Positions 34,094-42,724 of a stretch of DNA of 64,000 bases are shown in pieces. This stretch comes from Paenibacillus senegalensis JC66 (GTDB taxonomy: Bacteria > Bacillota > Bacilli > Paenibacillales > NBRC-103111), in assembly GCF_000285515.1 (NCBI RefSeq), contig NZ_HE610959.1, positions 107,885-171,884 on the forward strand, given 5' to 3'. A program made the translations under genes and the position numbers. Position 1 is the first letter of the stretch. Every line of letters starts with the position of its first letter. Below the pieces are notes generated by a model, which did not search any database, was not told the DNA's origin, and saw only the letters and a list, made by a program, of their open reading frames with translations.

Positions 34094-35689
34094 ATGAATA
34101 TGAGTCGCCGATTCGGGAAATTGATGAGAAGGATATTATTGGCAGACACTAACCGCAATCAGGAGAGCGGCAATAAGCGGGACTTAGGTGCGGAATCTGA
34201 AACTGAACAGCTGTACGCGAGTGTAACCCAGAACGAGAACCAGCTTCGCTTCATTTATAACAACTGCTCAGATGTTATTTATCGTTCTTTTCTCATTGGA
34301 GGGAAGCTTCGCGCGTTACTCGTCTATATTGACGGATTAACTGATACCGAGGGACTCGACCGCGATGTATTAGCCCCCCTTATGCGTGAGGAATCAGCAG
34401 CTCAAGACCTTGAACAGCTGATCGACGGTCAGTTATCTGTCTCTCAGGTGGATCCAGTCTCGACATTTGCTCAGTGCATGGAGTATCTCTCCGAAGGCTC
34501 TGCGATATTGTTGTGTGATAATAAAACGACCGGTTTTTCTTTAGGAATGGCCAAATGGGAAAAACGTGCGATCGAAGAACCACAGGCAGAGATTGGAATC
34601 AAGGGGCCGCGGGAAGGCTTTACCGAAACATTGCGGATCAGCACTTCCCAATTAAGAAGGATTATCAAAAGCCCGCTGCTAAAAATGGAAACTATGCGAA
34701 TAGGCCAATATACGCGAACCAATGTAGTGGTCACTTATATAGAAGGGCTCGCGGATGATTCTCTTGTTGCAGAAGTGAAAACTCGCTTGAGCCGAATTCG
34801 GATCGACGGGATATTGGAAAGCAATTACTTGGAGGAGATGATCGAAGAAAATAATTCCTCCCCTTTTCCGCAAACGCTGAGCACCGAACGGCCTGATGTG
34901 GTGAGCAGCTGTTTGCTGGAGGGAAGAGTGGCCATTCTGGTCGAAGGGTCCCCGTTCGCGATTGTGGTTCCTGTTACGTTTATCTCCTTGATTCAATCCC
35001 AGGAGGATTATTACCAGCGGTCTACGGTGTCCTCGATCATTCGTTGGCTGCGATACAGCTTTATTTTACTCGCGCTCTTGCTTCCATCTGTTTATGTAGC
35101 GGTTTTAACATACCATCAGGAAATGGTGCCGGGGCCATTGCTGATTAGTATGGCAAGCTCGCGGGAACAGGTGCCTTTCCCAGCTCTAATTGAAGCACTC
35201 ATGATGGAGATCGTTATCGAAGTGCTGCGGGAAGCAGGGGTACGGCTGCCCAAACAGGTTGGCGCCGCTGTCAGCATTGTCGGTGCGCTTGTTATCGGCC
35301 AGGCGTCCGTTCAAGCTGGTCTTGTGTCCGCACCGATGGTTATTGTTGTTGCGATCACAGGTATCGCCTCATTCATGATACCACGATATGCTACAGGCAT
35401 CGCCATCAGATTAATGCGCTTTCCGCTAATCTTTCTTGGAGGAACGTTGGGGCTGGTTGGCGTTATGATGGGAGTGATCGCTCTCTTTCTCCATCTCGGT
35501 CATTTACGCTCGTTCGGCGTCCCTTACCTCTCTGATATCGCGAGCCCAAAGCTGAACAATTGGAAAGATGTTCTTGATAGGGCACCGTGGCCAAAGATGA
35601 ATACCCGTCCGCAATATGCGGATTTGCATCATTTGCGGCGTCAGCCTCCCCCTTCGGCGTCGGGACAGGAACGGAAGGATGACAATTAA
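34094..35689 (+). CDS. spore germinant receptor subunit A (GerA family)
   Basis: 531 residues: a hydrophilic N-terminal domain (about 1-310) and five to six membrane segments (about 318-470), followed by a basic tail. CSDVIYRSF, LLVYIDGLTD, RIGQYTRTNVVVTYIEGLA and the EGRVAILVEGSPFAIVVPVTF stretch are GerA-family blocks, and VLREAGVRLPKQVGAAVSIVGALVIGQASVQAG is the most conserved membrane region. With B and C subunits it forms an inner spore membrane channel that responds to nutrients. AAAGGA precedes the ATG. It is the first gene of the operon behind a sigma-G-like promoter. Confidence 0.95.
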   Translation: MNMSRRFGKLMRRILLADTNRNQESGNKRDLGAESETEQLYASVTQNENQLRFIYNNCSDVIYRSFLIGGKLRALLVYIDGLTDTEGLDRDVLAPLMREESAAQDLEQLIDGQLSVSQVDPVSTFAQCMEYLSEGSAILLCDNKTTGFSLGMAKWEKRAIEEPQAEIGIKGPREGFTETLRISTSQLRRIIKSPLLKMETMRIGQYTRTNVVVTYIEGLADDSLVAEVKTRLSRIRIDGILESNYLEEMIEENNSSPFPQTLSTERPDVVSSCLLEGRVAILVEGSPFAIVVPVTFISLIQSQEDYYQRSTVSSIIRWLRYSFILLALLLPSVYVAVLTYHQEMVPGPLLISMASSREQVPFPALIEALMMEIVIEVLREAGVRLPKQVGAAVSIVGALVIGQASVQAGLVSAPMVIVVAITGIASFMIPRYATGIAIRLMRFPLIFLGGTLGLVGVMMGVIALFLHLGHLRSFGVPYLSDIASPKLNNWKDVLDRAPWPKMNTRPQYADLHHLRRQPPPSASGQERKDDN

Positions 35690-35691
35690 AG

Positions 35692-36894
35692 ATGACACAA
35701 ACAGGATCAAGACCGAGAGCTTTGCTGTACCTTATTCCTTTCCTACTATTGCTTGGAGGATGCTGGGATAGGACGGAGCTCAATGATTTGGCAATTATAA
35801 CTGCATTAGCCCTCGATGTTGCCGAGGATGGAAATATCCGAACGACTGTGCAGATCATCATTGCGCAAAACCAGGGAGGCGGCGGCCAACAGCTGGGAAC
35901 TAACAGCAGTGGTGGTGGAAAACGAACCGTAGTGCGATCAGCAACTGGAGCCGATATCGCCGATGCCCTGTCCAAGCTGCAGCGCTTAAGCCCTCGAAGA
36001 CTGTTTTGGGGACAAAGCAAGATATTCATTTTCAGTGAAGCCGTAGCTCGGACTGGAATTCAGAAGCATCTCGATTTTTTGCTTCGATTTCCCAAGTCAA
36101 GAGAACAGGGCTATGTGTTTGTCAGTAAAGGCAAAGCAATGGATGTGCTCGATCTGTTTCCTCAAATCGAGCGGTCAACTTCAGAGGTGCTGAGAGAATT
36201 GAATGACCTTGAGGTCGGGATGCGTGTCACGCTGCAGCAGCTGTCCGGCATGTTAACCGGCGAAGCCCGTTCTGCTGGGCTGCCTATCATTTACATCCTT
36301 CCTAAAGGAAAATCTGCAGAGCCATTTCAAACGATCCCCTATCTGGTTGGAACGGCTGTATTCAAGGAAGACAAAATGATAGGCTCCATTTCTGAAAAAA
36401 CTACCCGCGGCCTTATGTGGCTTCGCAATGAGATCGAAGAATATACGGTCGTTTTTAAAGTTCCTGGTACGGAGGGGATTGTCTCTTTAAGGCCGATTAA
36501 AGCGGACATAAAGCTCATTCCTTCAATCGACAATGAGAAATGGACGATGACGGTCAAGGTGAAAACGCAAGGTGACATCGTTCAGAACGGAACCAGACTG
36601 AATCCTGTAGATCCAGAGGTTATCAAAATAATGGATAAGGCATTCGGCAAGGAGGTAGAAGAGCGTATTCACATGGCGCTGCAGGAAGTTCAAACCCGCT
36701 TGAAGGCAGACCTATTCGGTTTTGCCACAGAGTTTCACCGGAAATATCCCAAGCAATGGGACCTAGTCAAAGAGAATTGGGAACAAAAATTTCCAGAGAT
36801 TAAAGTGAACATAGACATTCAAGCGCAGATCCAAAGAACAGGATCAATCAATTTTCCAGGCGGCTTGCCTGATGAGGGGGGACATGAAGAATGA
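35692..36894 (+). CDS. spore germinant receptor subunit C (Ger(x)C lipoprotein)
   Basis: 400 residues with a lipoprotein signal peptide ending LLGGC (Cys about residue 24), then WDRTELNDLAIITALALD, the standard Ger(x)C opening. The middle (SKIFIFSEAVARTGI, LDFLLRFPKSREQGYVFVS) and the C-terminal domain (KQGDIVQN-like TQGDIVQN, KADLFGF, PEIKVNIDI) follow the family. It is anchored at the outer face of the inner spore membrane. It begins three bases after gerA and overlaps the next small gene by four bases (ATGA). Confidence 0.95.
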   Translation: MTQTGSRPRALLYLIPFLLLLGGCWDRTELNDLAIITALALDVAEDGNIRTTVQIIIAQNQGGGGQQLGTNSSGGGKRTVVRSATGADIADALSKLQRLSPRRLFWGQSKIFIFSEAVARTGIQKHLDFLLRFPKSREQGYVFVSKGKAMDVLDLFPQIERSTSEVLRELNDLEVGMRVTLQQLSGMLTGEARSAGLPIIYILPKGKSAEPFQTIPYLVGTAVFKEDKMIGSISEKTTRGLMWLRNEIEEYTVVFKVPGTEGIVSLRPIKADIKLIPSIDNEKWTMTVKVKTQGDIVQNGTRLNPVDPEVIKIMDKAFGKEVEERIHMALQEVQTRLKADLFGFATEFHRKYPKQWDLVKENWEQKFPEIKVNIDIQAQIQRTGSINFPGGLPDEGGHEE

Positions 36895-37112
36895 GATGGG
36901 GTCTATTCTGGTGGGTTACACTCGCTGTTGTCCTTATTTTCGCTCGACAATGGCCAAGCGTTAAGAAGAAGCCTTATTGGGACAAGGTGGTCTTCGTGTG
37001 TCTAACGTCCGTAGTCTGGGCGTTGTCTATGCTCGATTTGCCGCATACTCCGGGACCGACCACCGTTCTCCAGTTAATCTTTAAGCCTCTTGAAGGACTG
37101 ACAAAACCGTGA
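36891..37112 (+). CDS. small two-helix protein, probable germinant receptor D subunit
   Basis: 73 residues with two hydrophobic segments (about 3-18 and 31-46) separated by a basic loop, and a short tail GPTTVLQLIFKPLEGLTKP. Size, topology and position inside a gerA-type operon match the D subunits that modulate germinant receptors in Bacillus species; family membership is inferred from these features rather than from a strong motif. Its ATG overlaps the gerC stop as ATGA, which suggests translational coupling. Confidence 0.65.
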   Translation: MRWGLFWWVTLAVVLIFARQWPSVKKKPYWDKVVFVCLTSVVWALSMLDLPHTPGPTTVLQLIFKPLEGLTKP

Positions 37113-37161
37113 TACGGGAATTTGTGACGATGCTAACTGCAAATAAAAGGGGAATAAATGG

Positions 37162-38260
37162 ATGTTGGATCAAGGCAGAATCTCTGCTTTTCAATTGGGA
37201 CTGATGATGTACCCCGCCGTGCTGGTCTCCGGCTTTCTGGTTCTGCCTTCTGCTACCTTCCAGCTCGCGAAAAACGACCTTTGGCTTACAGGACTGCCGG
37301 GCCTGCTCGTCGGTCTGATTGCAGTTTATACAGCAACCCGTTTGCATGAGCTGTATCCTAAACAAAATGTAGTTCAATACGGTGAGCGAATTCTCGGCAA
37401 AATCCCTGGCAAGCTTCTAGGACTTGTTTATATCACCTATAATTTGCATGCTGCCGGAGGCATTACGCGCCAATATGCTGATTTTGTCGTCGGCAATTTT
37501 CTGTTGAAAACACCTATGATTCTAATAATGGCATCTATGCTGCTGCTATGCGCTTTTGCGGTATACGGAGGGGCAGAGCTAATTGCGCGGGGAACCATTA
37601 TATTTTTCCGGTAATAATATTACCGGTTTTTTCCTGCTTCTGTTGATGCCTGAATTGGATATAAGAAATATCCACCCCATCATGAGTGAGGGCATTGCTC
37701 CTGTTGCCAAAGGGTCCTTGCAGATGATGGGATGGTGCAGTGAGCTGTTTATCATGACTTTTTTCCTTCCCTATGTATCCGATCCGCAAAAAGTGAGAAA
37801 GTACGGATTTCTTTCAGCGCTGGGCATTGCTGCATTTTTCACTTATGTCAATCTGATAGCACTGTTGTTATTAGGTCAGGATCTTGGGAACAAAATTTAT
37901 CCTTTGCTGATTGCCTTCCGGTATGTCAATGTCGGGTTCTTCCTCGAAAATTTAGAGGCAATTGTTTTGAGCATGTGGGTAATTGGCCATTTCCTGCAAG
38001 TGGGCATCTTTTTTTATGCCGGAACTCTGTCTTTTGCCCATTGCTTTCAATTGTCGGATTATCGTCCATTTGTGTTTCCGATTGGTCTTCTCTGCCTGGC
38101 CGCTGGTTTATGGGATTTACCTAATTATTCCGTTTTTATCTCCATGGTGCAAACTGCTGTTCCGTTTCACATATTGTCGGTATACTTTATCATTCCACTT
38201 CTCTTACTAATCATTGCGTTGATTCGCAAACGAAAAACATCCGGAACGGAAAAGGTGTAG
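37162..38260 (+). pseudogene. spore germinant receptor subunit B, frameshifted
   Basis: The frame from ATG 37162 encodes an endospore germination permease (GerB, spore-germination transporter superfamily): GRISAFQLGLMMYP, VQYGERILGK, NLHAAGGITRQYADF, then EGAELIAR-like GGAELIARGTIIFF and a stop at 37612. The rest continues in another frame from about 37627 (FFLLLLMPELDIRNIHPIM to the stop at 38260). Two T-runs, 37604-37608 (five T) and 37627-37632 (six T), each needing one more T, would restore a hydrophobic FFPVIILPVFFLLLL helix. As written, the receptor's B subunit would be truncated after about 150 of 366 residues. Confidence 0.8.
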
Positions 38261-38341
38261 CACGGGCTGCCCAGAAAGTTTGAGAAAACTAACGTGGACG
38301 TCTGAAAACAAGATGATCGCTTCGTCTGATTCATAATCACG

Positions 38342-39127
38342 CTAAGAAAATTTATGTCCAATCTTCTCCATCTCTTGGTTAACCATTTCGTTCCGATATT
38401 CGGTTGGAGAACACCCGTTCAGTTTCCGGAATGTCTTGGCAAAGTGGGGATAATTCTCAAAACCTACCGAGTGGCCGATCTCGTTCACTTTGATGGAGGG
38501 TTTCTGTAAGTACCTTTTGGCCTGCTCTATTCTCAGCCTGGTCAAATAGCGGACGAATGATTCCCCGGTCACTTTTTTGAAAAGGGTGCCCAAATAATTC
38601 GGGGTAATCCCGAAATCGTCAGCTACCTCGCCCAGTGAAAATTTCGGATCAGAGTACCTGAGTGCCATTACCGAGAGGACTTCCTTTATCATCGGATGAT
38701 TATGCTCTCTCATCGTCTGCAGCGCAAGAACAGGCTCGATGGTGGACGGACGGCTCAGCCTCTTATTCTTCAACTGCTGAAGCATAGCTACAAAATAATC
38801 AGGGTCTATCGGCTTGAGGATGTAGTCAGCTGCCCCTAAACGAAGGGCAGTCTGAGCATAGTGAAACTCCCCATATCCGGACAGAACGACAAAGTCCGTC
38901 TGAATCTCGCGCCGGATCACTTCCTGCATAAAGGAAAGACCGCTCATGCCCGGCATGCGTATATCGGTAATGACGACATCCGGGGTGTAAAACTCGATAG
39001 CCTGCAGCGCTTCTGCCCCGTCACTTGTTTCAGCGACAATCCGCACTCCTTCTATTTCCGTCTCTATCAATGTGCGAATCGTTCTCTTAACGACTCGTTC
39101 ATCATCAACCAGCATAACATTAAGCAT
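38342..39127 (-). CDS. yesN: YesN-type response regulator with AraC output domain
   Basis: 261 residues: a receiver domain (VDDERVVKR, acceptor Asp in VVITDIRMPGMSG, Lys in ILKPIDPD) and, directly after a short linker, two AraC-type helix-turn-helix motifs (FSLGEVADDFGITPNYLGTLFKK, IKVNEIGHSVGFENYPHFAKTFRK, then GCSPTEYR). It is shorter than many YesN proteins because the linker is small. GAGGTGAG precedes the ATG. It is the last gene of the yesM-lplABC-yesN cluster and presumably activates it when YesM senses an extracellular sugar. It is convergent with the ger operon. Confidence 0.9.
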   Translation of the reverse strand: MLNVMLVDDERVVKRTIRTLIETEIEGVRIVAETSDGAEALQAIEFYTPDVVITDIRMPGMSGLSFMQEVIRREIQTDFVVLSGYGEFHYAQTALRLGAADYILKPIDPDYFVAMLQQLKNKRLSRPSTIEPVLALQTMREHNHPMIKEVLSVMALRYSDPKFSLGEVADDFGITPNYLGTLFKKVTGESFVRYLTRLRIEQAKRYLQKPSIKVNEIGHSVGFENYPHFAKTFRKLNGCSPTEYRNEMVNQEMEKIGHKFS

Positions 39128-39185
39128 GTCTTACTCACCTCTGATAAAGGTTAAAGCTGTTATGACTAAGGACGAGCTCCCCGGT

Positions 39186-40061
39186 TTATTCTTTTAGAGA
39201 ACCAAGCATAGCCCCTTTGACGAAATGCTTCTGCAAGAACGGATACACCAGCAAGATCGGCAGTGTCGTAAAAATAATCGCTCCCGCCTTAATCATCTCC
39301 GGTGTTTGCAGCACATCCGTATCAAACATGTTGCTGTCGAAGCCCGAATCAAAACCGCTGTTCTGTACCATGCTGCGAAGCTTCAATTGCAGCGGAAACA
39401 AGTGCTCGGAGCGAATGTAAATGAGTGCGCCAAAGTAGGAATTCCACTGTCCTACCGCATGGAACAAAGCTATTGTAGCCAGAACCGCCTTGGACAGCGG
39501 CAGGACGATGCGCGCGAACACTGCGAACTCCCCGCAGCCGTCCATTTTTGCCGCTTCGATCAACTCTTTGGAAATCCCGAAAAAGAAGGTCCTCATAATA
39601 ATAATATAATAAGCGCCGAGTGCGCCAGGGATAATTAATGACCATAGAGTATTAACCATCCCCAGCGAATTGACCAGCAGGAAGCTCGGAATCAACGGCG
39701 CCGGAAAAATAAAGGAGATCAGGATCAGTCCTACTATCCATTTGCGCGCAGGCATTTTGGGCCTGGTCAAGGTATAAGCCAAGGACGATGTCAGCAAGAG
39801 ACATAACAATGTCCCGGCCAAAGTGATATAAATGCTAACCCCCATGGCCCGCCACATATCTACCATGCCGAACAAGTTGTGGTATACGTCAAGGAAGAAC
39901 CCTTTTGGCCACAGATAAACGAGCTTGGCCTCAGCATATACCGGGTCGCTCAAGGAAACAGCCAGCAAGTGGATCATCGGAGCTATCATGGAAAGACTGA
40001 TCAGGAGGATAACGGCACCGTTAGTCCATTGAAACAACTTATCCGAACGATCCTTATTCAT
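39186..40061 (-). CDS. carbohydrate ABC transporter permease (LplC/MalG type)
   Basis: 291 residues, six membrane helices, with the EAA loop EAAKMDGCGEFAVFARIVLPLSKA (about residues 185-208) that docks on the ATPase and the typical end KHFVKGAMLGSLKE. It pairs with the LplB-type permease upstream for import of an oligosaccharide. The start lies 15 bases after the lplB-type stop. No ATPase gene is in the cluster, as usual for CUT1 systems served by MsmX-like ATPases. Confidence 0.92.
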   Translation of the reverse strand: MNKDRSDKLFQWTNGAVILLISLSMIAPMIHLLAVSLSDPVYAEAKLVYLWPKGFFLDVYHNLFGMVDMWRAMGVSIYITLAGTLLCLLLTSSLAYTLTRPKMPARKWIVGLILISFIFPAPLIPSFLLVNSLGMVNTLWSLIIPGALGAYYIIIMRTFFFGISKELIEAAKMDGCGEFAVFARIVLPLSKAVLATIALFHAVGQWNSYFGALIYIRSEHLFPLQLKLRSMVQNSGFDSGFDSNMFDTDVLQTPEMIKAGAIIFTTLPILLVYPFLQKHFVKGAMLGSLKE

Positions 40062-40076
40062 AGTAGTTCCTCCATT

Positions 40077-40976
40077 CTAATAAATAGTTTCTCCTGTTGT
40101 CTTCTTGCTCAGCCTGTTCAATGAGACGACCAGAACGATGCTGACTACCGCTTTAAAAATACCGATAGCCGTTGTATAGCTATAGAGTCCTCCCATCAAC
40201 CCTACCCGATATACATAAGTATCGAACACTTCCCCTACTTCTCTTACGAGCGGGTTCAGGAAGAACAGCACTTGTTCCACATTGGCATCCATCAGATGAC
40301 CAATGCGCAGCAGGAATAGAATCATGATCGTAGGCAGCAGTGAAGGAAGTGTAATGCTCCACATTCTTCTCCAGCGTCCAGCCCCGTCCACCATAGCCGC
40401 TTCGTACAAATTTGGATTGATGGAGGTCAGCGCAGCCAGATAAATGATCATCGACCAGCCAACTTCCTTCCATATTCCTGCGCCGATGACTACACTGAGG
40501 AAATAGCTGGGATCAGTCAGGAAGGATACCGGCTCGAAACCGAGCCGTCCCAGGATCGTATTGATGATCCCCTCACTGGCCAAAATTTCCACAAAAATGC
40601 CTCCAACTATAATCCACGACAGAAAATGAGGCAGATAAAGCAAGGTCTGCATCGTCCGTTTGAACCACTCCAGGCGAATTTCATTCAATAACAGCGCCAA
40701 AATGAGAGGAGCCGGAAAACCGAATAAGATCGAATATAGACCGAACCTCAACGTATTTCTCAAGACTATGAAAAATTCCGGGTAATTAAACATATAGATG
40801 AAATGCTTTAATCCTGCCCATTTGCTATGCCAAATGCCCTGGAACATATTGTAGTCTTGAAAGGCAATAATGTTACCCGCCATTGGAATGTATTTAAAAA
40901 CGAGTAAATGAAGCAATCCCGGCAGTGCGATCAGAAACAGGACAACGGAATCCGTCCATTTAATATTCCGAAGCAA
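40077..40976 (-). CDS. carbohydrate ABC transporter permease (LplB type)
   Basis: 299 residues, six membrane helices; the EAA loop reads EAAMVDGAGRWRRMWSITLP (about residues 182-201). PGLLHLLVFKYIPMAGNIIAFQDYN near the start is typical of LplB. A TTG start at 40976 is chosen because AAAGGAG lies about nine bases upstream and the length then fits; longer in-frame starts would overlap the binding-protein gene. It belongs to the yesM-lplABC-yesN cluster. Confidence 0.9.
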   Translation of the reverse strand: MLRNIKWTDSVVLFLIALPGLLHLLVFKYIPMAGNIIAFQDYNMFQGIWHSKWAGLKHFIYMFNYPEFFIVLRNTLRFGLYSILFGFPAPLILALLLNEIRLEWFKRTMQTLLYLPHFLSWIIVGGIFVEILASEGIINTILGRLGFEPVSFLTDPSYFLSVVIGAGIWKEVGWSMIIYLAALTSINPNLYEAAMVDGAGRWRRMWSITLPSLLPTIMILFLLRIGHLMDANVEQVLFFLNPLVREVGEVFDTYVYRVGLMGGLYSYTTAIGIFKAVVSIVLVVSLNRLSKKTTGETIY

Positions 40977-41029
40977 GGGTACGTCTCCTTTCGTGATGAG
41001 ATCAAAAATAATGTTCCAGACGCCATACC

Positions 41030-42613
41030 TTATTGTTCCTGCCTGAAGGAATTGTACCATTCGGTCGCTTCCTGGATCATTTGATTCCCGCCGCGGCTCT
41101 TCCATTCCTCCACAAAATTGTCGAAGCCTTCATCCAGATCTTCCATCCCTACAACCAATTTCACAAAAGTATCATAGAATAAGCTTCCGGCCCACAGGTC
41201 CGGTGCAAGCTCCGGGTGTCCTACCATAGAATCCAGAAGAGGCATTCCCAGAGAATCATGCGGATAGACGGCTTTTGCTGCATCTTCATATCCTTTCATG
41301 ATATGCTCTTCTTCCGGCAGATACTTAACCACGGCAGACCGGCTGGAGCCCCGCACATTAAGGGTGCTGCGATGAAATCCGCTCGCCTGATTGTCAACGT
41401 TGACCGGAGCTTCAGCATCGTATTTGATTTCCCCGTTCTCCTCCTTATAATTGTAACCTTCTATTCCGAAGGCAAAGAACTTCTCCGCTTCCGGAGTTCC
41501 CCAAGCCCAGTCTAAAAACTTAATTACTTCTTCAGGATTTTCGGTATTGGACGGAATAACCCATATGGAATCAATTTCTTCGGATTGCGCCTCGAAATAA
41601 GCCTCTCCACGCGGACCTCGCGGTGGAATCATCATCGTTGTTTTTGCGTCCGGCTGATTAATATACTTGGTAATATCGCTGAAGGTGCCATATTGGTTAG
41701 CCCCAGCCCCATAGGAGCCTACATAACCATTGAAGATCTCGGTGATGCGGTCCGCCTGCTTTTTAGTTACAAAATCTTTATGAATGTAACCGTTGTCATA
41801 CAGCTTCTTGTAAAAAGCGATCGCTTCCTTCATTTCCGGTTGTATCATGTCCGGTTCCATCTGGCCGTTGCGCATCTGCCAAGCTCCCGGACGCACCCCG
41901 AAGGATCCGCTGAAAACATCGCTCCACCCGATATTGTCTGTTATGGCCAGGGCATATTCATTATTCGGATTACCATCGCCATTCATGTCGTTCTGCTTCA
42001 CACCTTCGGCAAATTGAAGAAATTCATCGAGAGTCGTGGGCACGTCCATGCCCAGCTTATCCAGCCAATCCTGTCGGATGAACATCATTCGAGTAGCCGG
42101 AGCTGCAGCAACTTTTGGAATGCCATACGTTTTCCCGTCTTTCATAACACGAGGGCTTTTCCAGGCGACATCAGGAATATTTTTCTTAATATTGGGCCCG
42201 TATTTTTCCAACAGCTCGTCAAGCTCCAGAAAAACCCCCTGATCAACGGCTCCGGCGTGTACATTCGAATTAATGTCGTTCGTCATCACCAGATCACCCA
42301 AGTCTCTGGAAGCAAAGCGTAGAGCTAACTGCTGATTGTAATCCGCTCCGCCTCCCCAAGTCATCAATTCATACTCCAAATCATAGCCCGACAACCGGCG
42401 CACTTCTTCGATATATTTTTCCTTCTCACTCGTTGGCGCCTGCGCAGCAAACATTCCTCCACCATCCGTAGTCAGAATGTGAAGCTTGACTGGCTTTGTC
42501 TCCTGTTCCGGATTTTGCCCCTGTGTTTGTTCAGCACCGTTCCCACAAGCTGGCAATGTAAGCGCTGCGGCAAGAATGCATACGGAACCTATCGCTTTTG
42601 ACCGTCTTTTCAT
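41030..42613 (-). CDS. extracellular solute-binding lipoprotein (LplA type)
   Basis: 527 residues with signal peptide and lipobox LPAC (Cys23). The family 1/LplA-like fold shows in LVMTNDINSN, YGIPKV, RQDWLDKLGMDVPTTLDEF, DMNGDGNPNNEYA (calcium-loop-like), and late PEEVIKFLDWAWG. The protein would trap an oligosaccharide outside the membrane and pass it to the two permeases. GGGAGG is about ten bases before the ATG at 42613, and a TATAAT is at 42654-42649 with no good -35, in keeping with activation by YesN. The sugar cannot be told; no glycosidase gene is present. Confidence 0.92.
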   Translation of the reverse strand: MKRRSKAIGSVCILAAALTLPACGNGAEQTQGQNPEQETKPVKLHILTTDGGGMFAAQAPTSEKEKYIEEVRRLSGYDLEYELMTWGGGADYNQQLALRFASRDLGDLVMTNDINSNVHAGAVDQGVFLELDELLEKYGPNIKKNIPDVAWKSPRVMKDGKTYGIPKVAAAPATRMMFIRQDWLDKLGMDVPTTLDEFLQFAEGVKQNDMNGDGNPNNEYALAITDNIGWSDVFSGSFGVRPGAWQMRNGQMEPDMIQPEMKEAIAFYKKLYDNGYIHKDFVTKKQADRITEIFNGYVGSYGAGANQYGTFSDITKYINQPDAKTTMMIPPRGPRGEAYFEAQSEEIDSIWVIPSNTENPEEVIKFLDWAWGTPEAEKFFAFGIEGYNYKEENGEIKYDAEAPVNVDNQASGFHRSTLNVRGSSRSAVVKYLPEEEHIMKGYEDAAKAVYPHDSLGMPLLDSMVGHPELAPDLWAGSLFYDTFVKLVVGMEDLDEGFDNFVEEWKSRGGNQMIQEATEWYNSFRQEQ

Positions 42614-42724
42614 ATGCGGTCTACCTCCCTTTTCTATGCTTGCCACCGATTATAGCAACGGGTAAGTGTTCTTGATATGTTCTAACTAAGGAAATTATGG
42701 TCAATTTCTCACTCCATGCTTTAA

